Shown here piece after piece: positions 7,999 to 16,141 of a DNA stretch of 64,000 bases. Made by a program: the position numbers and the translations under genes. Source of the stretch: Arsenicicoccus sp. oral taxon 190 (GTDB lineage: Bacteria; Actinomycetota; Actinomycetes; Actinomycetales; Dermatophilaceae); NCBI RefSeq assembly GCF_001189535.1, contig NZ_CP012070.1, forward strand, positions 1,736,001 through 1,800,000, in the 5' to 3' direction. Each line of letters opens with the position of its first letter. Positions within the stretch are counted from its first letter, which is position 1. The notes under the pieces were generated by a model. The model was not told the DNA's origin. It was given only the letters and a program-made list of their open reading frames with translations, and searched no databases.

Positions 7999-9333
7999 AT
8001 GCACATCCGCAAGGTCTCCATGGCCGCCGTGCTCTGCGGGCTCGTCGCGACGTCGACGAGCGCGTGCCTCTCCGGCGGAGGCAACGACTCGTCCTCCGGC
8101 GGGTCCGGCGGAGGACAGGGTAGCGCCAAGACGACGATCAGCATCATGTATGCCTTCTCGGGCGACCAGAACGTCGCCTTCAAGAAGGAGCTCGACGACT
8201 GGGGCGCCAAGCAGTCGCCGGCGCTGAAGTTCGACTACAACCAGTCCGACAACTTCCAGAACCTCATCACCACCAAGATCCAGGCGGGCGACCCGCCGGA
8301 CATCGCGATCTTCCCCCAGCCCGGCATCCTGAAGTCGCTCGCGACCAAGGGCAAGGTCGCTGAGCTGTCGACCCAGACGGACGTCGAGAAGGTCAAGTCC
8401 TCGATCATCCCCGGCTTCCTGGACGCCGCCACGGTCAACGGCAAGGTCTACGGCGCGCCGATGGCGATGAACATCAAGTCGCTCTACTGGTACGACAAGG
8501 CGACCTGGAAGCAGAAGGGCTACGAGGTCCCCAAGACCCAGGCCGAGCTCGAGGCGCTGCTGGCCAAGATGAAGTCGGACGGCGTCGCCCCGATGTGCTT
8601 CGGCCTCGGTTCTGGCCCCGCCACCGGTTGGCCGGGCACCGACTGGATCGAGGACTACGTCCTGCAGACCGGCGGCAAGGACGTCTACAAGAAGTGGGTC
8701 GACCACGAGATCAAGTTCGACTCCCCCGAGGTCCGCAAGGCCTTCGACATCTACAACAAGCTCGTCCTCACCGACGGCTACATGTATGGCGGACGCCAGA
8801 ACGCCGCCAGCATCCAGTTCGCGACCGCCCTCAACCCGATGTTCGCCAAGCCGCCGAAGTGCCTCACCGGCAAGCAGGGCAACTTCATCACCCAGAAGGG
8901 CTTCTTCCCGGACACCATCTTCAAGGACATCGACAACGTCGTCGGGGTCTTCCAGACGCCGTCCGTCAACGGGGAGCACCCGGTCCTCGGTGCGGGTGAC
9001 CTCGCGGCCGCGCTGACCAAGAACGACAGCAACGTCAAGAAGGTCATGGAGCACATGGTGGCCGACCCCAAGTGGGGCGAGTCCCAGGCCGCCACGGGTG
9101 CGTGGCTGTCGCCCAACAAGAGCTTCGACGACTCGAAGTACCCCAACAACACGCTGCGCGAGATCGCGAAGATCGCCAAGAACGCCACCGTTCTCGGCTT
9201 CGACGGCTCGGACGCGATGCCCGGTGCCGTCGGCTCCGGCTCGTTCTGGACCGGCATGGTCAACTACACGACCGGCAAGGCCGACCTCGACGCGACGCTG
9301 AAGGCCATCGACGACTCCTGGCCGGCCAGCTGA
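7999..9333 (+). CDS. Carbohydrate ABC transporter substrate-binding lipoprotein
   Basis: 444 aa family-1 extracellular solute-binding protein. A lipoprotein signal is clear: MHIRKVSMAAVLCGLV, then a TSAC lipobox with the lipidated Cys near residue 23, followed by a Gly/Ser-rich tether. The mature part has IMYAFSGDQNVAFKKE, DPPDIAIFPQPGILK, APMAMNIKSLYWYDKATW and GWPGTDWIEDYVLQTGG, which resembles alpha-glucoside/trehalose binders of the AglE type. The ligand is inferred to be an oligosaccharide or glucoside. It heads the transporter operon, followed by a strong hairpin and then the two permeases. A paralogue lies at 11468. Confidence 0.93.
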   Translation: MHIRKVSMAAVLCGLVATSTSACLSGGGNDSSSGGSGGGQGSAKTTISIMYAFSGDQNVAFKKELDDWGAKQSPALKFDYNQSDNFQNLITTKIQAGDPPDIAIFPQPGILKSLATKGKVAELSTQTDVEKVKSSIIPGFLDAATVNGKVYGAPMAMNIKSLYWYDKATWKQKGYEVPKTQAELEALLAKMKSDGVAPMCFGLGSGPATGWPGTDWIEDYVLQTGGKDVYKKWVDHEIKFDSPEVRKAFDIYNKLVLTDGYMYGGRQNAASIQFATALNPMFAKPPKCLTGKQGNFITQKGFFPDTIFKDIDNVVGVFQTPSVNGEHPVLGAGDLAAALTKNDSNVKKVMEHMVADPKWGESQAATGAWLSPNKSFDDSKYPNNTLREIAKIAKNATVLGFDGSDAMPGAVGSGSFWTGMVNYTTGKADLDATLKAIDDSWPAS

Positions 9334-9347
9334 CGCAGCCCCGGTGC

Positions 9348-9381
9348 TGGTGGGGCGGGGCTGCGCGGCCCCGTCCCACCA
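9348..9381 (+). terminator. Intercistronic hairpin after the binding-protein gene
   Basis: A 14-nt arm (TGGTGGGGCGGGGC) pairs with GCCCCGTCCCACCA across a 6-nt loop, with one G-T wobble. It sits 15 nt after the binding-protein stop and 22 nt before the first permease. In ABC operons such hairpins often act as partial terminators or mRNA stabilisers, giving excess binding protein over permease. No U-tract follows. Confidence 0.6.
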
Positions 9382-9403
9382 CTGGGCCTGAAAGGACCCC
9401 CTG

Positions 9404-10387
9404 ATGGGAATCAAGATTGCGAACGCCGTCCTGGCGGTGGTCTTCGGCGTCCTCGGCGCCGTGGTGCTGTTCTGGGTGCTGGACAAGCTCAGCGCGCTCG
9501 GCGGCAAGAAGGGCGAGGAGCGGGTCAAGCCCTACCTCTACCTGCTGCCCGCCCTCGCGGCGATCAGCCTGTTCCTGCTCTACCCGGCGATCACGACGAT
9601 CCAGGCGTCGTTCGCCAACGCGGACACCTCGAAGTACGTCGGCCTGCAGAACTACACGCAGCTGCTGGGCAACCGTGACTTCCAGACCGCGATCCTCAAC
9701 AACTTCCTGTGGATCCTGGTCGTCCCGGCGTCGGTCGTCGCCCTCGGCCTGCTGGTCGCCACCCTCGCCGACCGGCTGAGCCCCGGCGCGGAGAAGCTCT
9801 CCAAGACGATCATCTTCCTGCCGATGGCGATCTCGATGGCCGGCGCGGGCACCATCTGGGCGCTGATCTACGCGTTCAAGCCGGCGGGCACCCCCCAGAC
9901 GGGTCTGCTCAACGCCATCGTCACGGCCTTCGGCGGCCAGCCCCAGACCTGGCTGCAGTTCACCAACTTCAAGTTCAACGTGCTGCTGCTGATGGTGGTC
10001 TACATCTGGACCCAGGTCGGCTACGCGATGGTGCTGCTGTCGTCGGCGATCAAGGCGGTCCCGGAGGACACCATCGAGGCGGGCCGCATCGACGGGGCGG
10101 GCGAGAAGCGCATCTTCTTCTCGATCATCGTGCCGCAGGTGTGGCCGACCGTCGTGACCGTCTTCATCACCGTCCTCATCGGGGTGCTGAAGGTCTTCGA
10201 CATCGTCTACGTCATGACCAACGGTCAGTTCGACACCAACGTCGTCGGCAACGCCTTCTTCTCCCAGCTGTTCATCAACATGGACAACGGCAAGGCCGCC
10301 GCGATCGTCGTGATGCTCATGATCGTCATCGTGCCGATCATGGTCTACCAGGTCCGCCAGTTCCGACTGCAGGAGGCCCAGCGATGA
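9404..10387 (+). CDS. Sugar ABC transporter permease (MalF/AglF type)
   Basis: 327 aa, about seven membrane helices. An extra N-terminal helix (residues 5-25) precedes the canonical start YLYLLPALAAISLFLLYPAI. The EAA loop that docks the ATPase is EDTIEAGRIDGAGEKRIFF near residues 222-240. It forms the inner-membrane channel with the next gene. The stop overlaps the next start (ATGA at 10384-10387), so the two permeases are translationally coupled. No ATP-binding subunit occurs in the window, so a shared MsiK/UgpC-type ATPase encoded elsewhere is expected. Confidence 0.93.
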   Translation: MGIKIANAVLAVVFGVLGAVVLFWVLDKLSALGGKKGEERVKPYLYLLPALAAISLFLLYPAITTIQASFANADTSKYVGLQNYTQLLGNRDFQTAILNNFLWILVVPASVVALGLLVATLADRLSPGAEKLSKTIIFLPMAISMAGAGTIWALIYAFKPAGTPQTGLLNAIVTAFGGQPQTWLQFTNFKFNVLLLMVVYIWTQVGYAMVLLSSAIKAVPEDTIEAGRIDGAGEKRIFFSIIVPQVWPTVVTVFITVLIGVLKVFDIVYVMTNGQFDTNVVGNAFFSQLFINMDNGKAAAIVVMLMIVIVPIMVYQVRQFRLQEAQR

Positions 10388-11328
10388 CCTCGACCAGGAT
10401 CGCTCCCGAGGGCGGCGCCGGCGGCGTCGCCACCGTCGACGGCAACCGCGCGGAGCAGCAGCGGCTGACCGCGCCCAAGGACGGCGGCGCCGGCAAGAAG
10501 GGTGGCTGGCTCGCCGAGTCCTTCGTGGTGCTGCTGTGCATCGCGTGGCTCATCCCGACCTTCGGCCTCTTCGTGACCTCCTTCCGGTCGGCCAGCGACG
10601 CCAACAACGACGGCTGGTGGAACGCCATCAAGAGCCCGTTGTCGCTGACGCTGGAAAACTACCGCAACGTGCTGACGACCGGCTCCAACCCGATGGGCAA
10701 CGCCTTCGTCAACTCCCTCGCGGTGGCCATCCCGGCGACGATCATCCCGATCCTCATCGCCTGCTTCGCGGCCTACGCGTTCACGTTCATGGAGTTCAAG
10801 GGCCGCGACTGGCTCTTCATCCTGATCGTGGGCCTGCTGGTCGTCCCCAACCAGGTGGCGCTGGTGCCGCTGTCGATCCTGTTCACCAAGTGGGGGATCG
10901 GTGGTCAGTTCCTCACGGTGTGGCTCGCCCACACCGGGTTCGGGATGCCGCTGGCGGTCTACATCCTGCGCAACTACATGGCGACGCTGCCGATGTCCCT
11001 GATCGAGTCCGCCAAGATCGACGGCGCCAGCCACTGGAAGATCTTCTGGCGGCTGATCATGCCGCTGTCGGTGCCGGCGCTCGCGTCGTTCGCGATCTTC
11101 CAGTTCCTGTGGGTGTGGAACGACCTGCTCGTCGCGCTGGTCTTCCTCGGCCAGGGCAAGAACATCGTGATGACCGTGGCCCTCGCCTCCCTCATGGGCA
11201 CCCAGGGCCAGGGCTGGGAGCTGCTCACCGCGGCGGCCTTCCTCACGATGGTCCTGCCGATCACGGTCTTCCTGGTGCTGCAGCGGTTCTTCATCCGCGG
11301 CATGACCTCGGGCGCCGTCAAGGGCTGA
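10384..11328 (+). CDS. Sugar ABC transporter permease (MalG/AglG type)
   Basis: 314 aa from the ATG in the ATGA overlap. An unusually long hydrophilic N-terminus of about 45 residues precedes the first helix (FVVLLCIAWLIPTFGLFVTS). Six helices follow in MalG order, with the periplasmic segment ENYRNVLTTGS and the EAA loop SLIESAKIDGASHWKIFWRL before LIMPLSVPALAS. It is the partner of the preceding permease in importing a carbohydrate. It ends 51 nt before a long inverted repeat that probably terminates the transcript. Confidence 0.93.
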   Translation: MTSTRIAPEGGAGGVATVDGNRAEQQRLTAPKDGGAGKKGGWLAESFVVLLCIAWLIPTFGLFVTSFRSASDANNDGWWNAIKSPLSLTLENYRNVLTTGSNPMGNAFVNSLAVAIPATIIPILIACFAAYAFTFMEFKGRDWLFILIVGLLVVPNQVALVPLSILFTKWGIGGQFLTVWLAHTGFGMPLAVYILRNYMATLPMSLIESAKIDGASHWKIFWRLIMPLSVPALASFAIFQFLWVWNDLLVALVFLGQGKNIVMTVALASLMGTQGQGWELLTAAAFLTMVLPITVFLVLQRFFIRGMTSGAVKG

Positions 11329-11378
11329 GCCACGCCGTCGCCGGAGCCCCGTGGGGCGGTGGCGAGCGGCATACGACA

Positions 11379-11419
11379 CGACCAGGGTCCGCGTCCCGCA
11401 CGGGAGCGGACCCTGGTCG
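11379..11419 (+). terminator. Rho-independent-like hairpin after the permease genes
   Basis: Perfect 14-bp arms CGACCAGGGTCCGC (11379-11392) and GCGGACCCTGGTCG (11406-11419). The loop itself contains a TCCCG/CGGGA stem. It lies between the second permease and the second binding-protein gene. No T-run follows, as is common in actinobacterial terminators. Confidence 0.7.
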
Positions 11420-11467
11420 CGCGTGGCCGGATAGGGTGCAGGCGAAGCCTGGCCGGAAGGAGCTCGG

Positions 11468-12760
11468 ATGCGTGCCGCAGCACTGGCGTTCGTCGTCGCG
11501 GGGCTGCTCGTCGGCTGCACCGGCGGGCAGGGGGAGGGCGCCGCGTCGCCGACCGCGCCGTCGGGCGGCGACACCGTCGAGATCATGTATGCCTTCGAGG
11601 GGGCGCAGGCGGCAGGGTTCCAGGAGGCCGTGGGGGCGTGGGCGCGCCAGCACGGCGTGACCGTCACCTACACCCGCAGCGGCAACCTCACGCGCGACCT
11701 GCGCGCTCGCGAGCAGTCGGGCCGGCTGCCCGACATCGCGCTGCTGCCTCAGCCGGGCCTGCTGCACGAGCTGCGCGGGCGCGGGGCGGTGCAGGAGCTG
11801 GACGGGGTGCTGCCGGTGGGGCGGGTCGCGGCCGACCTGGTGCCGGGGCTGATGGCGCCGCTCGAGGCCGACGGCAAGGCCTACGCCGTCCCGGTGTCGA
11901 TGAACGTCAAGTCGCTGCTGTGGTACGACCGGCACGCGCTGCACACCCTCAAGATCGAGCCGCCGCAGACCATGGCCGAGCTGAAGGCGGCCGCCGAGAC
12001 GATCCGCGCGTCGGGCCGCACCACCTGGTGCCTCGGGCTCGCCGACGGCGCCAACTCCGGCTGGGCCGGGACCGACTGGGTCGAGGAGCTCGTGCTCAAG
12101 GAGTCCGGGCCGCAGGTCTACGACGAGTGGGTGAGCGGGCGGGTCGGTTTCTCCGACCCCCGGATCAAGCAGGCCTTCCAGACGTATGCCGATCGCGTGC
12201 TCGGGCCCCGCGGGGTCGAGGGTGGCGGGGCTGCGGCCGCGGCCCGTGACGTGCGGCACGCCGCCGACGGGCTCTTCGCCGAGCCGCAGCGGTGCGCGCT
12301 GCTCAAGCAGGGCAGCTATGCCACGCAGGCGGGCTTCCTGCCCGAGCGGGTGCGCAGCACCATCGACCAGACGACCTCCGTCGTGGCCTTCCCCTCCGGG
12401 GTGTCGGACACCCTCGAGGTGGGCGGTGACAACGCCGCCCTGCTCACCGACGCCTCGGACGCGGCGCGGGGGCTGGTGCGCTACATGGCGACGGACCCGA
12501 GGTTCGGGACCGACTGGGCGGGCTCGGAGGATCGCGGATTCATCTCTCCGCACAAGGACTTCGCGCTGCGGCGCTACGCCAGCACGACGACCCGCAAGAT
12601 CGCGTCGGCGGCCTACCAGGCCACCTCGGTGCGGTATGACGCCAGCGACCAGATGCCGCCGGCGCTGGGGCAGGACGCGTTCTGGAAGGCCATGGTCGAC
12701 CTGACCGCCGGCCGCGCCACCGTGGACCAGGTGGTGGCCCGGCTCGACGCGGCGCGGTAG
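11468..12760 (+). CDS. Second, paralogous carbohydrate-binding lipoprotein
   Basis: 430 aa. The lipoprotein signal has the lipidated Cys at about residue 17 (FVVAGLLVGCTGG). It is a clear paralogue of the protein at 7999: IMYAFEGAQAAGFQE against IMYAFSGDQNVAFKK, PDIALLPQPGLL against PDIAIFPQPGIL, SMNVKSLLWYD against AMNIKSLYWYD, GWAGTDWVEELVLKESG against GWPGTDWIEDYVLQTGG. The C-terminal half is more divergent. It is separated from the permeases by a terminator-like hairpin, so it may be expressed independently and use the same channel for another ligand. An SD (GGAAGGAG) precedes the ATG. Confidence 0.9.
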   Translation: MRAAALAFVVAGLLVGCTGGQGEGAASPTAPSGGDTVEIMYAFEGAQAAGFQEAVGAWARQHGVTVTYTRSGNLTRDLRAREQSGRLPDIALLPQPGLLHELRGRGAVQELDGVLPVGRVAADLVPGLMAPLEADGKAYAVPVSMNVKSLLWYDRHALHTLKIEPPQTMAELKAAAETIRASGRTTWCLGLADGANSGWAGTDWVEELVLKESGPQVYDEWVSGRVGFSDPRIKQAFQTYADRVLGPRGVEGGGAAAAARDVRHAADGLFAEPQRCALLKQGSYATQAGFLPERVRSTIDQTTSVVAFPSGVSDTLEVGGDNAALLTDASDAARGLVRYMATDPRFGTDWAGSEDRGFISPHKDFALRRYASTTTRKIASAAYQATSVRYDASDQMPPALGQDAFWKAMVDLTAGRATVDQVVARLDAAR

Positions 12761-12823
12761 GGCGCAGCAGCGGGGTCAGGGGTGGTAGCGCGCAGCGGCG
12801 GGGTCATGGGTGGCGGCGGTCGC

Positions 12824-13744
12824 TCAGAGCTCGGCGCGGGTCGGCGGGTTGGCGCCCGCCCGCGACACGGTGATGGCGCCGCACGCCGTGGCCCGGTCGA
12901 TGGCGGGCCGCAGGTCGGCGAGGTTGGCGCGCCGCAGCCGGTCCCGGGCCTCGAGGGAGCCGAGCAGCCCGGCGTCGAGCAGCCCCGAGACCAGCCCGGA
13001 CATGAACGCGTCGCCGGCGCCCACCGTGTCCACCACGACGACCCGGGTGGCCTCGGCCACGAGCCGCTCCCCGGTGCGCGGGACCAGCGCCAGCGCGCCG
13101 CCCCCGCCGCGGGTGACCACGACGAGCTCGGGCCCCAGGCGCCCCCACAGGTCCATGACCTCCTCGGGCTGGGCGCCGGCATACAGCCAGGCGATGTCCT
13201 CGTCGCTGGCCTTGACCACGTCGGACAGCCCCACGAGCTGCTCGATGCGCTGCCGCACGTCCTCGGGGGAGCCCATGATCGTGGGCCGGGCGTTGGGGTC
13301 GTAGGAGACGGTGCCGGTGTCGCGGGCGCGCAGCGCGGCCTCGACCACGGCGGACCCGCCGGGCTCGAGGGTGGCCGCGATCGAGCCGGTGTGCAGGTGC
13401 CCGACCGGGGCCTCGTCCAGGGCCCGCGCGACGTCCCACAGCAGCTCGAACTCGTAGCTCGCCGCCCCGCCCGCGTCCAGCCGCGCCAGCGCCGTCGACG
13501 TCGACTCGGCCTCGGCGGAGCCGTCGGTCAGCCGCAGCAGCCGCTCCTGCTCCAGGTGCGCGCGGACCATGACCCCGTGCTCGTCCCGCCCGAACTGCGT
13601 GGCGAACTCCACCGGGTGCCCCAGCCGCGCGAGCCCGATGGCGACGTTGGCGGGGGAGCCGCCGGGGTGCTCGTCGACGGAGCCGTCCACCCGGTGGACG
13701 ATGTCGACGAGGGCCTCGCCGACGACGAGAAGGCGATCGGACAT
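12824..13744 (-). CDS. PfkB-family carbohydrate kinase (fructokinase-like)
   Basis: 306 aa from the ATG at 13744 (MSDRLLVVGEALVDIV). A longer in-phase reading to 13933 would run into the divergent gene's start region and is rejected. PfkB signatures are present: the N-terminal GGSPANVAIGLARLG and the C-terminal anion-hole motif VDTVGAGDAFMSGLVSG with catalytic Asp (GAGD). It phosphorylates a sugar such as fructose with ATP in the cytoplasm. Its location beside the sugar importer suggests it acts on the imported or hydrolysed sugar. It converges with the second binding-protein gene across a 63-bp gap. Confidence 0.9.
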   Translation of the reverse strand: MSDRLLVVGEALVDIVHRVDGSVDEHPGGSPANVAIGLARLGHPVEFATQFGRDEHGVMVRAHLEQERLLRLTDGSAEAESTSTALARLDAGGAASYEFELLWDVARALDEAPVGHLHTGSIAATLEPGGSAVVEAALRARDTGTVSYDPNARPTIMGSPEDVRQRIEQLVGLSDVVKASDEDIAWLYAGAQPEEVMDLWGRLGPELVVVTRGGGGALALVPRTGERLVAEATRVVVVDTVGAGDAFMSGLVSGLLDAGLLGSLEARDRLRRANLADLRPAIDRATACGAITVSRAGANPPTRAEL

Positions 13745-13853
13745 GGGCACTCCTGCGGCCGAGCTGTCGTGTGCCACGCCAGTATCCATCGGTGCCCTGG
13801 TCGGCGCCGGGTGAGGTTCGCGCCGGGGCGCCCCGATCGGGGACGATGGGTCC

Positions 13854-14417
13854 ATGAGCTCCAGTGCCACGACCGACCAGCCGCAGCGGCCCGCACGCCG
13901 CAACCCCCACCTGTCGGGGACCTTCGCCAACATGGTGTGGTCGACGCTGGCGGTCGCGGCGATGGTGCTGGCGTTCTACGCGCTCGTGGTGCGCACCGAC
14001 AAGGTCGAGCGTCCGAGCGTCGACGCGCACGCGGTGGTCGAGGCCGAGCGCAAGGCCACGGGGTGGCCGCTCGCGGAGCTGACCGGGCTGGAAGACGGCT
14101 GGGGGGCGACGGTGGCGCGGCTCGCGCCGGGCGCCGACGGGCTGCGGACCTGGCAGGTGCGCTACGTCGAGGACCCGCGCTACGTGGCGGTGGCGCAGAC
14201 GGCGCAGGCGTCCCCGGCCTGGATCTCCGCGCAGGTCAAGGACCGTCGCGCCGCCGGGGCCATGCGGGTGGGGGCGCTGCCGGTCGAGTCCTACGTCTCC
14301 GGGAGCGCCTGCACCCTGGTCCGGCGTGGCCCGGACCTGACCACGGTCGTCGAGACCGGCGAGACCTGCGACCGCGCGGTCGCCTACGCCCAGCGGTTGT
14401 CGCCGGCCCTGCGCTGA
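13854..14417 (+). CDS. DUF4245 family membrane-anchored protein
   Basis: 187 aa. A short basic cytoplasmic segment (PARRNPHLSGTFANM) is followed by one membrane helix (TLAVAAMVLAFYALVV, residues 29-47) and an extracytoplasmic domain of about 135 residues containing GWGATVARLAPGADG, WQVRYVEDPRYVAVAQT and two cysteines (SACTLV, GETCDRA). The family is common in Actinobacteria and usually sits next to xseB/xseA or glpX, as here, but has no assigned function. It is divergent from the PfkB kinase across 109 bp and 30 nt upstream of xseB. Confidence 0.85.
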   Translation: MSSSATTDQPQRPARRNPHLSGTFANMVWSTLAVAAMVLAFYALVVRTDKVERPSVDAHAVVEAERKATGWPLAELTGLEDGWGATVARLAPGADGLRTWQVRYVEDPRYVAVAQTAQASPAWISAQVKDRRAAGAMRVGALPVESYVSGSACTLVRRGPDLTTVVETGETCDRAVAYAQRLSPALR

Positions 14418-14447
14418 TCCCGGCGGCCGGGCCCGTAGGGTGGCGTC

Positions 14448-14693
14448 ATGGCCGAGCAGACCCCGACCGAGCGCCCCATCGACGAGCTGAGCTACGAGCA
14501 GGCGCGGGACGAGCTGGTGTCGATCGTCGCCCAGCTCGAGGCCGGCCAGCTGCCGCTCGAGGACAGCCTGCGGCTCTGGGAGCGCGGCGAGGCCCTCGCG
14601 GCGCACTGCGCCACCTGGCTCGACCGGGCCGAGGCGCGCCTTGCCGGGGACGACCGCCCCGGCACGCCCGCCGCACCCGCGGAGGGCGACTGA
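14448..14693 (+). CDS. xseB: Exodeoxyribonuclease VII small subunit
   Basis: 81 aa, the normal XseB size. The helical-hairpin core is ELSYEQARDELVSIVAQLE followed by GQLPLEDSLRLWERGEAL, with the conserved E-x-G-x-L-x-L-E-x-S pattern. Several XseB copies bind XseA to form the ATP-independent single-strand exonuclease VII used in mismatch repair and DNA clean-up. The subunit genes converge here (xseA is on the other strand), ending 22 bp apart. Confidence 0.95.
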   Translation: MAEQTPTERPIDELSYEQARDELVSIVAQLEAGQLPLEDSLRLWERGEALAAHCATWLDRAEARLAGDDRPGTPAAPAEGD

Positions 14694-14703
14694 CTGCGCG
14701 GTC

Positions 14704-14720
14704 GCTGAGCGGCGCTCAGC
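14704..14720. terminator. Short bidirectional hairpin between xseB and xseA
   Basis: GCTGAGC (14704-14710) pairs with GCTCAGC (14714-14720) across GGC. It lies at the convergence point and overlaps the xseA stop codon. The stem is only 7 bp, so its role as a shared terminator is tentative. Confidence 0.35.
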
Positions 14721-15942
14721 CGAGCACCCGCACCCCGAAGTCGCCGTCGGTCACCCGCACCCGCAGCAGCTCGTCCGGCTGCACGTCCTCCCGGTCCGTG
14801 ACGACGGAGCCGTCGCGGTGCTGCACGACGGCATACCCACGCTCGAGGGTGCCGAGCGGGGAGAGCGCGCGCAGCCGCCCCGCGAGCCCGGAGACCCGCG
14901 CACGGTCCCGGTGCACCGACCCCGCCACGCGGTGGGTCGCCTTGTCCAGCAACCGATCCAGCTCGGCTCGGCGCTGCTCGACCAGGGTGACCGGGCGGGC
15001 GAGCACGGGCCGGGACCGCAGGGTCGCGAGGCCGCGTCGCTCCCGCTCCACATAGCTGCGGACCCCGCGCTCCAGACGGGCCAGGGCCGCCGCGACGATC
15101 TCCTGCTGCTCGGCGAGGTCGGGCACCACGCGCCGGCCCGCGTCGGTCGGGGTGGAGGCCCGCCAGTCGGCGACGTGGTCGAGCAGCGGGGTGTCCTCGT
15201 GGTGGCCGATCGCGCTGACCACGGGCGTGAAGCAGTCCGACACCACCCGCACCAGCGCCTCGTTGCTGAAGGGCAGCAGGTCCTCCACCGAGCCGCCGCC
15301 GCGCGCGATCACGATGACGTCGACCTCGCGCAGCGCGTCGAGCTCGCGCACCGCCTCGCTCACCTCGGCGACCGCGCCGGACCCCTGCACCGCCACCCGC
15401 CGGATCTCGAACTCCGTGGCGGGCCAACGACGCAGGGCGTTCTGGACGACGTCGTGCTCGGCCTGCGAGGCCCGGCCGCAGACCAGCCCCACGCGCCGCG
15501 GCAGGAAGGGCAGCGGCCGCTTGCGCTCCGCGGCGAAGAGCCCCTCGGCCGCCAGCACCCGCTTGAGGTGCTCGAGCCGGGCGAGCAGCTCGCCGACGCC
15601 GACCGCCCTGACCTGACGCCCCTCGAGCTGCAGCGTGCCGCGCTTGGTCCAGAAGGTGGGCTTGGCCTGCACGACCACCCGGGCCCCGTCGGACAGCGGG
15701 CTCGGCATACGGTCCAGGATCTGGGTCGGGAGGGTGACGGACAGCGACATGTCGACGTCGGGGTCGCGCAGGGTCAGGAAGACCAGCCCCGCGCCCGGGC
15801 GGCGGTTGAGCTGCACCACCTGACCCTCGACCCAGAGCCCGGACATCTTGTCGACGTAGTCCGCGATCTTCATCGACAGCAGCCGGACCGGCCACGGATG
15901 CTCCGCCGTGGTCTGGTTGGCGCGCTCGGGCAGGGTGGACAT
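14716..15942 (-). CDS. xseA: Exodeoxyribonuclease VII large subunit
   Basis: 408 aa. An N-terminal OB-fold (residues 25-110: DYVDKMSGLWVEGQVVQLN, GAGLVFLTLRDPDVDMSLSV) binds single-stranded DNA. The catalytic domain contains VGLVCGRASQAEHDVVQNAL, VIVIARGGGSVEDLLPFSNE and VVSAIGHHEDTPLLDHVADW, with the family's conserved acidic and histidine residues. A helical C-terminus binds XseB. It is divergent from ispH across 199 bp that hold a palindromic repeat array. Confidence 0.96.
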   Translation of the reverse strand: MSTLPERANQTTAEHPWPVRLLSMKIADYVDKMSGLWVEGQVVQLNRRPGAGLVFLTLRDPDVDMSLSVTLPTQILDRMPSPLSDGARVVVQAKPTFWTKRGTLQLEGRQVRAVGVGELLARLEHLKRVLAAEGLFAAERKRPLPFLPRRVGLVCGRASQAEHDVVQNALRRWPATEFEIRRVAVQGSGAVAEVSEAVRELDALREVDVIVIARGGGSVEDLLPFSNEALVRVVSDCFTPVVSAIGHHEDTPLLDHVADWRASTPTDAGRRVVPDLAEQQEIVAAALARLERGVRSYVERERRGLATLRSRPVLARPVTLVEQRRAELDRLLDKATHRVAGSVHRDRARVSGLAGRLRALSPLGTLERGYAVVQHRDGSVVTDREDVQPDELLRVRVTDGDFGVRVLG

Positions 15943-16031
15943 GCCCGAGAGCGTATGCCGCGCCGCCGACCCCCGTGGCGACGACCCGGCCAGGGTGGGG
16001 GCGTGTCGGGGCCGGTGCGGGCGCCGCGGCT

Positions 16032-16089
16032 CGGGTTGCCCCCAGATCTTCGGGTTGCTCCCGGATCTTCGGGTTGCAACCCGAAGATC
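16032..16089. repeat. 19-bp tandem repeat ending in a 26-bp perfect palindrome
   Basis: Two 19-bp units starting CGGGTTGC (16032-16050, 16051-16069) are followed by a third partial unit that turns into its own complement. Positions 16064-16089 are a perfect palindrome (arm GATCTTCGGGTTG). The array lies in the xseA/ispH divergent promoter region, 53 bp before the ispH start. It could be a regulator-binding array, a REP-like element or a cruciform-forming site. Confidence 0.8.
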
Positions 16090-16141
16090 TCTGATTCCGC
16101 CGAGTCAGGGTCGGCCCAGCGGGCTCGCCTAGACTTGTCCG

